Of a stretch of 64,000 nt of DNA, positions 25,802-37,776 are shown piece after piece; position 1 is the stretch's first letter, and each line of letters begins with the position of its first letter. The position numbers were made by a program, and so were the translations under genes. Under the pieces are notes generated by a model that worked only from the letters and a program-made list of their open reading frames with translations, had not been told where the DNA came from and ran no database searches. Origin of the DNA: Dichotomocladium elegans (Eukaryota; Mucoromycota; Mucoromycetes; Mucorales; Lichtheimiaceae); assembly GCA_025716815.1 (NCBI GenBank), contig JAIXMN010000008.1, positions 682,001 through 746,000 of the forward strand. The letters run 5' to 3'.

Positions 25802-26482
25802 TTATTCGGTTGCAAGCATCGTAAAGTGATCAATAATGGAACGAAATATCTCTCTGCGCCACTGATCCTTGCAAGCCTTGCGCGATCGGCCCACCTTGAA
25901 TGCAACAGTGTTCCAGTCGAACGCAGCCATATCGTCGAGCTGCTTATCCTCGACAACGGCCAAGAGCAAGTTTAGCCGTTCTCGCGGTTGCCACCGTGGC
26001 CGAACCAGCCTGGCGATGGTTGAGGAACGGCTTTGGACGGCGACGCTACTGCAGGCGCTGATGTCGCTGGTGTTGCTATGGCTCGACCCGGTACTCTGTC
26101 GCACCGCGCAGCGTCGTTTGGTGATCCTTTGCTTGTTGCTGCCGCTCTCCTGGGCTGCTGTCGGCGACGCTTTCCTCGCCCGTGATCGTTCTAAAGGTTC
26201 CCGATCTGTCATATGGGTGATCATGCCAATGTTCATCACCGTTGCTCGTGTAGGATGCGGACTTGGCACGGGCTGCTGCTGCTGCTGCTGCTGCCGCCGC
26301 CGCCGCGGAAGACTGTGTCGAAGAAGCGTGTGGATCGAAGGAAGGACAATGGACGGCCGCAGCGCCTGTGCCAGTGTCTGTGCCTCTGGTGCTTTGGCGT
26401 TGTTCTTATTATCCATTTGAAGGTTAAATGGATCTGGTCCGTCGTCACTATCGCTCTCTGCTACTGCTGCTGAAAATGTCAT
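25802..26482 (-). CDS. Myb/SANT-like DNA-binding protein
   Basis: Probably a nuclear DNA-binding factor. Single exon, 226 residues from ATG 26482 (MTFSAAVAESDSDDG); an upstream in-frame ATG at 26554 would add 24 residues. The C-terminal 60 residues form one Myb-like repeat with the three spaced tryptophans: RPRWQPRERLNLLLAVVED, FDWNTVAFKVGRSRKACKDQ, WRREIF. The rest is low complexity, Ser/Arg-rich, with a run of seven Gln coded by a CAG/CTG triplet tract at about 26273-26293. The single repeat at the very C-terminus resembles short fungal Myb-like proteins more than true R2R3 factors. Target unknown. Confidence 0.7.
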   Translation of the reverse strand: MTFSAAVAESDSDDGPDPFNLQMDNKNNAKAPEAQTLAQALRPSIVLPSIHTLLRHSLPRRRRQQQQQQQPVPSPHPTRATVMNIGMITHMTDREPLERSRARKASPTAAQESGSNKQRITKRRCAVRQSTGSSHSNTSDISACSSVAVQSRSSTIARLVRPRWQPRERLNLLLAVVEDKQLDDMAAFDWNTVAFKVGRSRKACKDQWRREIFRSIIDHFTMLATE

Positions 26483-26912
26483 CTGCTCAAATGGGGAAGC
26501 CTGGTGGGTCGGAAACTCCAGATGGCAAGTGCAAGCGAGGAAAAAGAACTTCAAACTTGCTTCGTAGCGTCTTTATATTCGTCTCTTTTGCAAAAAAAAA
26601 AGAATGTGCATATGTGGGCCACGCAATAGAGAGAAAGTTCCACCGTTCATTTGCTCTTGCCCATTATGCCACCTCGCCCTTTTAAACGTCTTTGTTATGA
26701 TTGCATACGTATATGGCTCACTTCTGCGAAGGACCCCCTCTATCGGCCTATCAAATGCTCAAACACCCCGCCCGCCCTCACCTCAGATGTTCTTTGTTGT
26801 TAATGGTTTTTACACTTGCATCCTTTTTAGGGTAAACTTTTGTTCTGAACAATCGTTCTGTTTTTATTATCATCATGCACGCAGACCAGGGGGTTGGGGT
26901 GCGGTAATTGTT
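26483..26912. promoter_or_regulatory. Promoter region of the Myb-like gene
   Basis: 430 bp between the Myb-like start and the stop of the transporter gene, both on the minus strand. No specific motif recognised. Confidence 0.45.
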
Positions 26913-28731
26913 CTATGACTGGATCAAACGCGCAACATTGAAGGCTAGGCAGATGCACATGACAAGCACGCCGTACACTGCGAGACCCACGGCGCTGATC
27001 TTACCGGCCTTCCAGGGGTCGTTCTCATGGATCTTGTAGTAAAAGATACCGGGCAGAATGAACGAAATGGTCGTCGATCCTGTTGACCCCACAAAAGCGA
27101 GTACCTAGCACGCACATGGGTCAGCATCCTCTTGCTTCTCGCCTCCTTTGCTCTTACCAGATCCAACTCGCTAACTGTAATGGCAATAAGATAACTCGAC
27201 ACAAGAATAAAGGTAGTCATGATAAAGTACTTGATAGCGGATGGCGGTGGCGGTACCTTGAGCCCGCGTGCTTCTGGAGATCGCCAAGCAAGCACCTTGT
27301 CAAGGGACGCGCGGCATGGGTGGGCTTGAAGCGGGTAGCTGAATACTACTAGCACCACAATGGCCAGGCGTCCACCTGCGACAAATTTGCTTTGAGGGTC
27401 TATTTTTTTTTTTTTTTTGTTGGCTATGGTAAGAGCGGACTTTTCTCTCTTTTTCACTTTATACTTGCATTCAAGAATGATGTTGCCAAGCACCTTCTTT
27501 CCGAACGTTAGATAGCCAAGGATACCGATGGCTTCGTAGATAATGCATGCGGTACCAATGGACAGTTTGATCACGTTGGTTATGACCCGCTTGCTGTTAT
27601 CCTTGATTTCGTTATACACCGAAAAGATCTAAAGTAACAGATGTGGGTACATGAAACTCTGCAGCATTCTCTCCACTTTACATTCTGGTGGCACGTGAAC
27701 GCAAACACAAACACCGGGAGTCTGCTGAAGAACCGAGCCGAAAACGTGGCAAATTCGACGGTGGGAGGCGGCCGGGCGGGGGAAGGTTCGAAAAAGTGAT
27801 ACACGACAATGGCACAGAGGTAGACGACGGCTATCAAGGCGATTACACTGGTATACTTGAGAGAGTCCAGCTTCCTCAAGAAGCTCAGGGGAAGGATTGC
27901 GCTTCCCATAAACACAGTGATCCAGAACCGACGGTCCATCAAGATCACGTCTTCTGCGTAGTCGGAAAACGAACCCACCACCTACACACGTATTCTTTCT
28001 TCTTCAACAACCCGCGCCCCCTTTTTCTCCAGATGCGTTGCATGTGTATGCGTTACATACCTGAGGCATTAAATCACCAATGATAATCAGATAACTGATA
28101 CCAACACCAAAACATTTTATGGCGATGGCCAAGTCAAAGAAGACAGCCATATGTGGCCACGTGAGCTTAGAGACAGCAAAGAACGATGCGTGGCGTCCAT
28201 CTGTGCGTGCCGCACAGCGTGAGAGGAAAAAGAGGCCCATGCCTGAAGCAAGGGCTGAAAGGATAATGACGACGATGCCTGGAATCAGCCCGATCGACGC
28301 CAATGCAGCAGGCTATGCCAACATTTTTTTTTTAAAAAAAAAAAAAAGTAGTACAGCATAAAAGGTGAAGGGGGAAAACGAGGGAGGGAAGCAAAAAAAA
28401 ATCAAAATGCGTAAGGAATCCTATTCAGTCTTCAGTGTTTCAGTCTTTCTGTTCATAGCTTTACCATGGCTAATAAACCAGTGCCCAGAATGGTATTAAG
28501 TAGATTGATGCTGCAGCTGAAAGGAGAAGCTGTTGGCGGGCGTTCTACAAATTCTATGACGGCATCATCACCTTGCGAGACAGAAGTAGCAGCGGACGAC
28601 AGGAGCGGTTGCTGATCTTCAAGGTAAGCACTGGCATTATCAGTTGATGTGTAAATCGAAGGTGTAGCGCGGAAGGAGGAAATGGAGGAAGCGGTTTCAT
28701 TGCTTTCTATGGGCTGATATCTAGTAGACAT
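26913..28731 (-). CDS. AVT-type vacuolar amino acid transporter (AAAP family)
   Basis: Proton-coupled amino acid transporter of the AAAP superfamily, closest in feel to yeast Avt5/6/7, which export amino acids from the vacuole. Exons 28731-28465, 28312-28061, 27981-27682, 27628-27469, 27399-27158 and 27104-26913; 470 residues. A hydrophilic N-terminus of about 70 residues (with a dileucine-like QQPLLSS) precedes about 11 transmembrane helices. Family marks are INLLNTILGTGLLAMPAAL across the first join, FAFTCHQNIFSVYNEI across the third, and GRLAIVVLVVFSYPLQAHPCR. Intron 4 (27400-27468) uses GCAAGT as donor; only this choice restores NIILEYPQSKFVAGG. The last helices end in VARLIQS. Confidence 0.9.
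27400..27468 (-). other. GC-AG intron in the AVT transporter gene
   Basis: 69-nt intron with donor GAAT|GCAAGT and acceptor AATAG. The alternative GT a few bases on would break the conserved NIILEYP-SKFVA segment. Confidence 0.8.
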
Positions 28732-29363
28732 ATTAAAGAGGAAAGGAAGAGAGGAAAGAGAGAGAGAGAGAGAGAGAGAGCGAAAGAGAGAAGCAGGAGG
28801 TGGGCGTTTGACTGTACGGCTTTGTGTGGTGGGGAAGGAGAGGGGAAAAAAAGACGATGGCATAAATTGTGCACATTTTTTTTTTCTTTCCGAGGTGAGG
28901 CATCGTTTCTTGGGGCAATAGATGATAGCCTTTCTGCCTCTTTTCTCCGGTCTTTAATTAATGTACAGCAACAACCAAACGCTGTCTTTCGGCTTGGTTT
29001 AGAGCACCCGCTTCTGATCTCGTTCCTGTCATCAACAACCTCCCCCTTTTCCTTCTACTGCCTGGGTCAGCCTTGCCGCCAGCCTTATGCCGTTTCGAAG
29101 TCCTCTGTCTTCCCGGCAAGATCATTGGTTTATTGTCAAGCTTCTTATCCCGTGACTGGATCAATAAGCCTTGGCTGCTTCATCTCCGACTCGTCAAACG
29201 ACAATTGACCCACAACAAAACGGCCACCATGGCTGGAGAGTCCCACGAATCTGATTGGTGTACCTCCAGATCACCATAAATAGCGCACGAAATTCTGCCC
29301 TTATCATCCGCGTGCTAGTTATTTTTACTTGGATGCAAAGGATTGTCTGTGGATTAATCTTTA
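28732..29363. promoter_or_regulatory. Promoter region of the AVT gene with a (GA)n tract
   Basis: A GA/CT simple repeat at about 28751-28790 lies 20-60 bp upstream of the AVT start and would be a pyrimidine tract in its 5' leader. The rest separates AVT from the exportin-4 stop. No gene seen. Confidence 0.5.
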
Positions 29364-32300
29364 TTACTTGATTCGCAGAACAGCGCGGACATTGATCAGG
29401 AATTCGAAAAGGGCCGCCTTGAACCCTGCCACGTTGCGAGTCGGCGGAAGTATTCCTGGTAATTCACGAGGCGTTGCTGTGTCTAATTTCTCAAAGGCAT
29501 GAAGAAGTCGTGGCTGGATTTCACTTGACTGTTGCGAAATGATCTGGTTCACCATCACAAGATATGCTTCCTATAGATCCAGCGCATTGTTTTTTAGTTC
29601 AAACTATCAGCCTCCCTCCCACTTTTGGCTATAGAAGCCGTTTCGTACCCTTTCAGCGCAAATCAGGAAGAGGAGTGCCTCCGAAGCGGCATCCACCACA
29701 GACGAATCCAGATTATCAAACAAAAGCAGGCGGATCAACTGTTCCAGGAACTTGTTAAACGCAGGTTTTAGAAAGTCAATGTTACCTACACCGTTAAAGT
29801 TTTATTGTCAGAGATTGCTCAAAAGCGGGATCCCTCAGCTGACTTACTGGCATGAGAAAGCATCTGGTGATGGGCCCACAGCGCAAGTGGAGCAACAGCC
29901 TGGAGTGCAAGGATGCTGACATCTACGATATCATGCCCAACACCAAACTCGAGGCTTGCCATGAGGTTATTGAATAGGTCAGTTGGAAGTCCAACTAGCT
30001 TGTCGGGGAAGAATTCAATGAGGTTGGAAATCAATTTGATATATTGTTGGCAAAGAGAGGGAATCTTGAGCATCTCGAGATCAATCATAGGGATTATCAC
30101 ATTGACACCGAAAAGCACCACATCCGCAACGTCTGCATTCCCGGGTGGCACAGGGGCTGCATTCTCTGTTCGGTCTATACAACGTTTTGTTTAGTTTATA
30201 TCGCAGTGCGCTCTTCTAACATCGATTAGCCAAGACACTTACTAAAGTCTTCGAATTCAGACGCCATGATATTCGTCAGCAATGAAAGCGAAACTGCAAT
30301 GTCTGGGTAGGGTCGATCCGCTTCTTCCTCCTGGGAATGCATTCTCTTTTTGCCTTGATATTTTTTAAAGAAAAAAAATAAGACGCTGCCTTCTGTTGAT
30401 GAAGCCATCCATCATAAACATTACCTCGGTTACTTGCTCCGTAGCTCTTGAGCACCTCTACAATGATTCTAAAGAGCATCTGTTTCTGCGTCATCTCAAG
30501 TAGTCCGAAATCCAAACGACCCGCAAGATCAGAAAGGAACTGGAGGATCAGGACCTGCATTTCGTTTACGGTCTTGTACATGTCCATCAGCTGTAGGATA
30601 CTCTCAAAGAAACGAGAGCCAAAGTTGAAGATGATCTGCGTATTGCTATATTCGCTTGCAAGCGCAAGGCCATCGAGCATCTGTCACGGACATGTGGGTG
30701 AATATTTTCCGACCTTATTCTCTCTCTCTCCCGATCGATCTTTATACAGTACCTCCAGCGCATTCATCACATCATTCATCACATCAGCTCGCTGGTAATT
30801 TTGCATGAAATCGGGCCGATGGAGTACAGACCCTAAGCGTTTCTACGTAATGAAATAATAAGGCCGATGTTCCTAGCAAACACTCACTGCGCCCCCACTC
30901 ACCTCGATCATGCCAAAGATCATGCCAAGATATCTTTCGCGGACTCCTGGATCGTTAGCGCCGCTCGACATGGTGGTAATCGTCTGAATAAGGGAACTAT
31001 AGCCAGTGTCGTTGATACTTGCTTCACATCAAGTTAGCGTCGAAGTGACCTACTTGTGAACAACTTCCGGCAATTGCTGTACATTCTCAGTGATGAACTG
31101 AACCAGGTCCGGGAATTTGCCTGCAAATAGCACAGTTATCAGACCATACGGGATTCCATATGGAACACGTAATGACTTTTTTTTTACCAGACTGTAAAAA
31201 TCCGGTCTTGAGATTCACAGAAATACCGCATGTGTTGAGCCAACGGATAATCTAATTTTTAACATCAATGCAAACGGCTCCTTTCTTATATTCGCACCCC
31301 ACACTTCATTCTCCGATATGTACCTGAACGAGGACATCCGGATCCGCGTTCCACAGAATGAAGTTTGCTTTGATTTGGTCAATGTAAAAATCGACTATTT
31401 CCAAGCCTTGACCATCCGACGGACCAGGTCGCCCAAAAACATGGGCAATATTTGGACTACAAAGTAGTAGCGTTCGCAATGTCAGGCATTGACGCTATTC
31501 CTTGTGGTGTCATTTACCTCATGTAACCGTAATCATTTTCATTGACAAGAAGATAAGATTTACTCCAGCGTTCGTTGAACCAAATGAGTGTTTCCGCAAC
31601 CTGTGGACTACAGTACGATGCCTAATATGTAATGTCGATGCCATATGTAAGAGTGCCCCGTTGAAACTACACATCGGTTCTATAATGGAACATACCTCCA
31701 CTGAATTGGTGCTAAAGCCAGACAGGAAGCGGAATATCTCTAGGATCAGTCGTGAGATGGAAGTAATCTGGTCTTGCTCTACGCTCTAGGACACCCAACC
31801 AAACTCAGTCAGCCATCGTTTCGACTGGTCCTCTTCGTATCCGTTCTTACCTGTGATCCAGAAAGCTGCATCAATGACTCGGGAATCATGGGCTGTTCGC
31901 CGTTACCAGCATCAGCGAGGATATGTGCAATGATTAAGATAATCCAATGCATATGCTCCTGGAGGAAGGTGATGTATTGACCTGGTCCATTCATCCACGA
32001 AGAATCCGCCGATCTTAATAAAACTCATCACCCACCATCCAACAATAAAAAGATGCCTACCGCTACTCTCTCCTGAATTTTTTGCAAAATATTCCTTGAG
32101 ACGGTTGAACCGGTCTGTTAAGAGCTGTTGCAGATATAGAAGCGACTTGTGTGGGTCAAGTCGCCCAAGCGTACCGATACAAGTCAATTGATCCGCAAAG
32201 GTATCCTAGTTGCAGCAGCATATAAGGTCTTGGCATGATCTTCCCCCACACACACTCTCTCTTTTCCGTGATAATCCTAGAGTGCATTACCCAGTCTTTG

Positions 32301-34329
32301 AAGCCTCCGTCAATCTCCTCTTCGTCTTCGTCGTCCATGATGGACTGCTTTGACTGTTCCAGCTTGGCATCCACATACGTCTCAACAATCTGGAATGCCA
32401 CATTACGAAGATACTGAGCCAGGTTTTCACGATCGACAGGACTTAGGCCGCTCATTACTGCCTGATCCGCTCCACGACCATCCGTCGGTTGCACAAGGTC
32501 AGCTAGACGGACCCAAGTCTCTAGGCATTCGTCGCTTGCTTCGCCGATCCAGCCTTCGTCAATGTCCTGGGCTGTCATACCTCGAAGAGAGGCAATGGTC
32601 ATCTTGCCGAAATCGTTTAAGAACTGGAAAAATTCGGGGATGCTGCAAAGGATGGCAAGCGGCACATTTTCAAAGAGTCGGCGAATCATTTGGATGGTGC
32701 CCAGCATTTGAGGACCGTGCTCCGACAGATTGCTCGGATCACTTCCGGCTTGCAGAAGGCTGTGTTACATACACGGATGTCAATAATCTATCATAAGATA
32801 TGGATAATAGAGAAATGTGCTTACTCGGACATCAGCCGCAAAATGCCTTGGACCATTGTTGTGGCATACAGCTTTGTTGTGTTCGGATCATTATTAAAAA
32901 ACTCATGGGTGAATCCCGCCAGCTGCACGAGGCATTGGCGACATCGATGGCCAAGCACATCGTCGTTTTGAACAAGCCCGTACGTCTAAGCATATACGGA
33001 TCGATTGCAAGTCAGACCATCCATCCCCTTCGCGGGCCACTGTACATCACCAACATACCATAAAGAACAGCCAAAGCACTTCTGTGTTCGCAACAACAGG
33101 CCGCCATGTTTTTGGAAATATGGTGTATGTCTTTTTGACAGCACCCGGCCCATTTTCTCTGTCGACGTAGTCGTCTTCTCGATCTGTCTTTGCAAATGTG
33201 CCCGGTAAGACGACTGTTTTGCTTGTCGATTCAAATTCCCATTGTAAAATCTTTTCGAGAAGTGTCACAAGCTCATTTATCAACTCGTCTGGCTGTTGTT
33301 GTTGCCGCTGCTGTGAGACCACCGCATGAAGCCGTGTCACCGACTGCTCAAATAAACCAAGCAAGACATGATCCTATTTCATTCCCACCGCCGCAGCCCA
33401 CTTCTGCATGAGACAGCCACACTCGATCTTTTAAGGTTCTCAGCCCTTTACCTCAAAAAACACCTTAGCCTTGTGATGGAATTCCCAGCTCAAGCCAGTT
33501 GCGGTGGCCTTTGTGCTTGAGAAATGGTCCAGGAGTGCGCTCGCCAACGTAATACCGATCAACTAATAAATATCGTTAGCTTTTAAGAAAAAAGAAAAAG
33601 AAATTCCCCCATAGATTCATTTCTTACCGACTCATGACCCTGCATCGAGATCAATTGCTTGACTGAGCCACAGAGAGCATCGCGATCGCCACCCGAAATA
33701 TCAAATAGGCTACGTTTTGTGATCAACGCGGCATCCGAAAGCAGCTGCAGACGCACATATTTCATAAGACTAAACGAAATTAGCATCCCTTCTATCATTC
33801 ACTACTATGACTTCCCCCCCCGCGAAAAAAGAACACTTTACTCGGGACGTTTCAAGCAATAATCGACAAGGTAGTTCTTGAGCTGAACAATATCCGAAAG
33901 TGCATAAAGTGTATAGTCACGGACCGCTACTTCGCCGGTTGCCAATGCCACTTGGAATTGCGCCATAGGGCTTTGGGCATGTTCTAATATCGAGAGACGC
34001 GAGAGCAAAATAAGTTTTTGAACCCGTTTCTTTTTTTTTTGCGGGGAAGGTGGAGGGGAGAATGGATAGCATGCCTAGAATGTATTGGCATATCGGAAGC
34101 ACTTCGGGGATCTGTCGGAATGAGGAAAGAATGTGTTCGGCAGCAGCTCGAGTGGCAGGCACCTAATTTTGTACATTGGTCGATCGCATGAGCATAGATT
34201 GTCCCCCTTCTCTCTTTTTCAGTCCTGGCAATCGGGGAGCCATTGACCAGCAATGCGCACCTGAAAATCTGAACAAGCTTCTTCAAACTGAGCGCAGATG
34301 GCTGCAGTATCATGCGTGGATTGCGCCAT
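29364..34329 (-). CDS. XPO4: Exportin-4 (XPO4), 22 exons
   Basis: Karyopherin-beta nuclear transport receptor; animal XPO4 exports eIF5A and Smad3. Exons (high to low): 34329-34261, 34162-34075, 33983-33842, 33769-33628, 33562-33452, 33373-33059, 32985-32825, 32759-32291, 32205-32057, 32013-31851, 31785-31696, 31600-31518, 31456-31324, 31251-31188, 31120-31054, 31017-30903, 30842-30753, 30680-30425, 30353-30243, 30174-29848, 29785-29649 and 29570-29364. Summed exons are 3489 nt, in frame throughout, 1162 residues against about 1150 in human. HEAT-like helices run end to end. Family marks include AAEHILSSFRQIPEV at the N-terminus, LSWEFHHKAK, NERWSKSYLLVNE and a C-terminal FLINVRAVL. Introns 2 and 9 begin with GC, and intron 15 is only 36 nt. 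Start MAQSTHDTAAICAQFEEAC is the first ATG in frame. Confidence 0.9.
31018..31053 (-). other. 36-nt intron in XPO4
   Basis: Donor CACAA|GTAGGT, a clear branch-like GCTAAC, and acceptor AGCAAG. Both neighbouring exons need it: the frame stops at TAG otherwise, and the phase is exact. Confidence 0.7.
32014..32056 (-). other. 43-nt GC-AG intron in XPO4
   Basis: Donor GGTAG|GCATCT, acceptor TTAAG. No GT in the region has the required phase; this choice restores GESSGRSADSSWMNG. A small deletion or frameshift is the alternative explanation. Confidence 0.55.
33984..34074 (-). other. GC-AG intron in XPO4
   Basis: 91-nt intron, donor CTAG|GCATGC, acceptor ATATTAG. It joins ICQYILE to HAQSPMAQFQ as in exportin-4 proteins. 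Confidence 0.65.
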
Positions 34330-34474
34330 TGGAGAAAAGACAGAAAATGATCTTATTTTTTATATTGGTGTATCACTTTCTAGATTTTTTTTTTTAAAAA
34401 AAAAAAGGACGGGATCAAGTCGGCGTTCGGACATGATTACCCCTTCCCCATACTCGATATTCAAAAATCAAAGT

Positions 34475-35780
34475 CGCACCCTGCCAGTTCTGAAGTCGCA
34501 GCATCGCATTTTGCCCAGAAATCTTTACGCGTGATGACAAATCGAATGTGACATATATACACGGAAAATGTCGCTTGGCAAATCCATCTCCTCCTTATGA
34601 CTCTTTCTCTTTTTTACACTTTTACATTCTGAAATGAACAATCTATTTTTTTACTACGATGGCTACGGTTATATCGTTGATGAGTATGGCTGTCCTGAAT
34701 CGATGGATTATGCCATTGATGAGGAAATATACTCACCTCAATCCGTTTGTTCTCACACTGAATATCTGCGTAGCATATCGTGCAAAGATCACCCTGAGCT
34801 TACTGCCACGCGAAAGGATACAGACATTCGGATGAAAGAAGCGGGGATCAAGTGCAGTTACACAGCGTACACTGATCAAGACAACGTCGGATTTTGCAAA
34901 CTGACGCTTGAGAAGGTCTTGAGTACATCAATTGCTGCAAAACAGTTAGGAATCCACGCTCGTTCAGCCGAATGATGGGCATTAAAGTACGAGAAGGACC
35001 CTGATAGCATCTTCAAGGAATGAAGAAGCAGAGATCGTTGACGCATTCTCAGTGAATAGCATAAGAATGTTATTTTTGAATGCATTGATGAGAGTCCATC
35101 CATTGTCCTCGAGCAGCTGATGTATCAACTACTCCAGAGATTCGAGGGTCTCAAAATATGCAAAACGACGCTCCAACGATTTATGAAAACCGAATGCAAC
35201 TTGTCATTGAAAATGGCTCGGTTTCAGCCTGTAGACAGGAATAGCGAAGCAAAAATCCAAGAGCGCCTTGACTGGGTGCGCAGATGGGACATGACCAACA
35301 TCGACTTTAGAAAAAACTGCGTTTTTCTTAGTAGGTCTGGATTCCATATGAATATGAAACGCAGCATGGCATGGTCCAAGAAAGGGACTCCTGCAGTGGT
35401 TACTCCTTAAGGCAACAATGGACAAGATGGATAAGTATGGACATATGAAGGGCCATTATTTGGTAATGTATAATGCACCTATCCAGAAGGCTCAGAATAT
35501 CTCTAAATACATCGAGTCTCGAGGATATCGATATGCTTATCTTCCACCATACTCGTCTAAACTCAATCCTATTGAGCATTTTGGGTCGGTGGTCAATAGC
35601 AAAGTTAAACGGAATAGGTTCTTGGAAAGCGAGATGTTGATGACACGAATCAGCGAACCATCCGATAGCTTAAAGCTGAGAGATTTCGAAGGGTTCGTTT
35701 CTCATTCTCATATGTGCTTAGTTAACTGCCGTAATGGGAACGACAATGATCCGACGGCTCCTCCACCTTCGGAGCTGCAC
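34475..35780 (+). mobile_element. Tc1/IS630-like transposon relic (copy 1), with transposase pseudogene
   Basis: Left end near 34475 (CCTGCCAGTTCTGAAGTCGC) is shared with copy 2. The transposase frame starts at 34634 (MNNLFFYYDGYGYIVDEYG) and carries an HTH-like block (LEKVLSTSIAAKQLGIHARS). After stops and frame changes it shows the DDE core: first-Asp block as CVFLSRSGFHMNMKRS (Asp lost), second as YLVMYNAPIQKA (Asp to Tyr), and third intact as LPPYSSKLNPIEHF. It is therefore catalytically dead. It resembles the Tc1/mariner superfamily (IS630-like DDE with PPYSP-LNPIE). No right inverted repeat was identified. Confidence 0.8.
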
Positions 35781-35989
35781 CGGGTCTTGGGGGTGCGTCC
35801 CTGTCCCTTCTCTTCTTGATAATGGAGACTCCTATGCCATCCGTTTCAAGTGTACCACGAAATCGAAGTACTCCATTCTCTGCAGGCTTGAGAGCTTTCG
35901 AATGGACATCGATGACCTCGTCTCATCCGCCAGGATAAGGAATTTTTTTGACTCATGAGCGATCCAGAATGTTTTGTCATATCATTTTT

Positions 35990-36790
35990 GCGTCAATCAT
36001 TATGTATGACGGAGACCAGAACCGAAGAAGAGGGAAAATGGCAAATGCAGGCAATTGAAGTCGTTCGAGGAGGAGAGCGAGCAGGTAAAAGCCTGCCATA
36101 TGTTGGATTGGATGAACCTTTGCATCTAGTAGATGCTATCGTTGTCAAGGGCGTGAGTACTGGTGTAGGCGTCGAACATTGGCCGGAAGAGGTCGAAACT
36201 TCCTGAAGATAAAGGGTCTTTGGGGACGTTTCGACGAGCTACCATCTGTTTGAATATTGTTGCGGGTGTAATAATTACTCTCGGGTGCGTTGGCTGATTT
36301 GTGTCGCGTCCAGATCTTGGCCAATCATCTACTTATCAAGTTCCTCTTTCCGCTGTCGAATATTCAACAAGATATTGATAGCCTGCCGAAAGTGTTGGCC
36401 GAATCGTATTTGAATGTTATTGGTGTAAGCAACAACCATCTTGGCGTCTTCGTAATTTGCACATTTCTGGGAGTATGGAAAGGATGGTCGTTCATAACTT
36501 GTGTATAAGAGGTATGGAGTCGAATATTCATCAACTCAGGTTCCTGTATCGAGTCGTTTCCTCGCCACAACCACGTCGTTTGTAATCGATCAATGCGAGC
36601 CAGACTTCAGCAAAGAATCTTCTTTTGTTGATAAAAATCATGATGTCAAAATTTTGACAGTGCGTATACATGCATTGTCGTTATATTCACAAAGTCGACC
36701 AAATGGTCCAACTTTTCGCGGTACTCTTGTCTCCAGCCTATGCTTCCACAACCATGGTACGATCGCGGTTTTAGATCAATGAACGTTCAT
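35990..36790 (-). pseudogene. Fanzor (TnpB-like nuclease) relic A, N-terminal part only
   Basis: Read on the minus strand from about 36760: GWRQEYREKLDHLVDFVN, a stop, then further down YSQKCANYEDAKMVVAYTNN, and FGQHFRQAINILLNIRQRKEEL. These blocks align one-for-one with the N-terminal part of relic B at 47.9-50.5 kb (REQYRECLYKLVDIVHATI; YSQQCSFYEGTKIYPAYMNN; CFKQQLRRIINVVLNLRQRK). No RuvC or zinc-finger part follows, so only the N-terminal half survives. It lies tail-to-tail with the Tc1-like relic just to the left. Confidence 0.6.
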
Positions 36791-37309
36791 ACTTGGAAGA
36801 ATTGTTTTAGTGCGGTAGGTTGTCGGTGAAACGAGTATATCAAAGAAAAAGAAAGAATGAGAGTAAACAAGCGGTTTTCTTCGCGGAAGTACATATTATC
36901 TATTCTTTCTTATTTGACTAGTCTCATACAAGCATTCAGAAGGTAGGATTAACGGGAAACCAATTACTAACATAAATGCACATGCAATTCTTATCACACC
37001 GACCCCTGAATATGCCCGTTTCTAACAGCATCAGTAAATGATGAAAATCGTCGATGAAAAGAGCATGTGATCCGCCACTATATTTACTGCAGCATCGTTT
37101 ATCACAAAGATTTCCTATAAATAATGGACAGCCGAGAAATCTCCTTTCTCCATCAACTTCATCCTGACGCTTTCTTCCGTGGTCTTATCCGGTATGATCG
37201 CTATAATACCAAATTATTTTAGTGCAACTAACATCCACTGTCCTTTATAGATTAACCAATCGTACCCGTGCTCTATGAGCCATGAAAGAGAGGAGATCCT
37301 GAACACTCT
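36791..37309. other. Unassigned spacer
   Basis: AT-rich between Fanzor relic A and repeat copy b. No gene seen. Confidence 0.4.
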
Positions 37310-37545
37310 TCCTGTCTCTCCGTCCCGGTTATCGCCGGGACTACCCGCGATAACTATTGGGTCCTTCGGGGCCCTTGATTGCAAGTTAAAGCGTATGGGG
37401 GAGTTGTGTTTTCTGTTGACTACCAGGTTTTAATCCATGGATGCGAAATCTTTTTACCTACTCATACGACAACTTTATACAATTCTATGCGATCTTGTTT
37501 ACGACATTTATATTTGAAGATAAAGTATTTACGTACACTCAACCC
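37310..37545 (+). repeat. Dispersed repeat family R, copy b, with two hairpins
   Basis: A perfect 7-bp hairpin at 37322-37341 (GTCCCGG, loop TTATCG, CCGGGAC) is followed by GGGTCC-TTCG-GGGCCC at about 37359-37374, a stable UUCG-type tetraloop. The shared tail follows: AAGTTAAAG, TTTTCTGTTGACTA, TTTAATCCATG, GATGCGAAA, and the AT-rich end TTTGAAGATAAAGTAT. The tail matches minus-strand copy d. Confidence 0.65.
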
Positions 37546-37776
37546 CCTAGATTACTAGTAGAAATGCCTGTTCAATGAAGCAATAATATTAGATGCAAGT
37601 ATGGATGTGCAACGATATGGATATGTACAAGTAGATGGGGTGTCTGACGCTGCAGGTGGTCTTGTTTAGACAAAACCCGATTCTTCGAGCATGCGCGTCA
37701 CCATTTGATCTTCGCGTTCTCTACACATTCCCGATGAATAATGAGACATACGCAAAGAGCGAGAAACAAAGGTCTC

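Noticed and set aside
26213..26473. Plus-strand Cys/Leu-rich reading frame
   Set aside because: Shadow of the CAG/CTG tract in the Myb-like gene.
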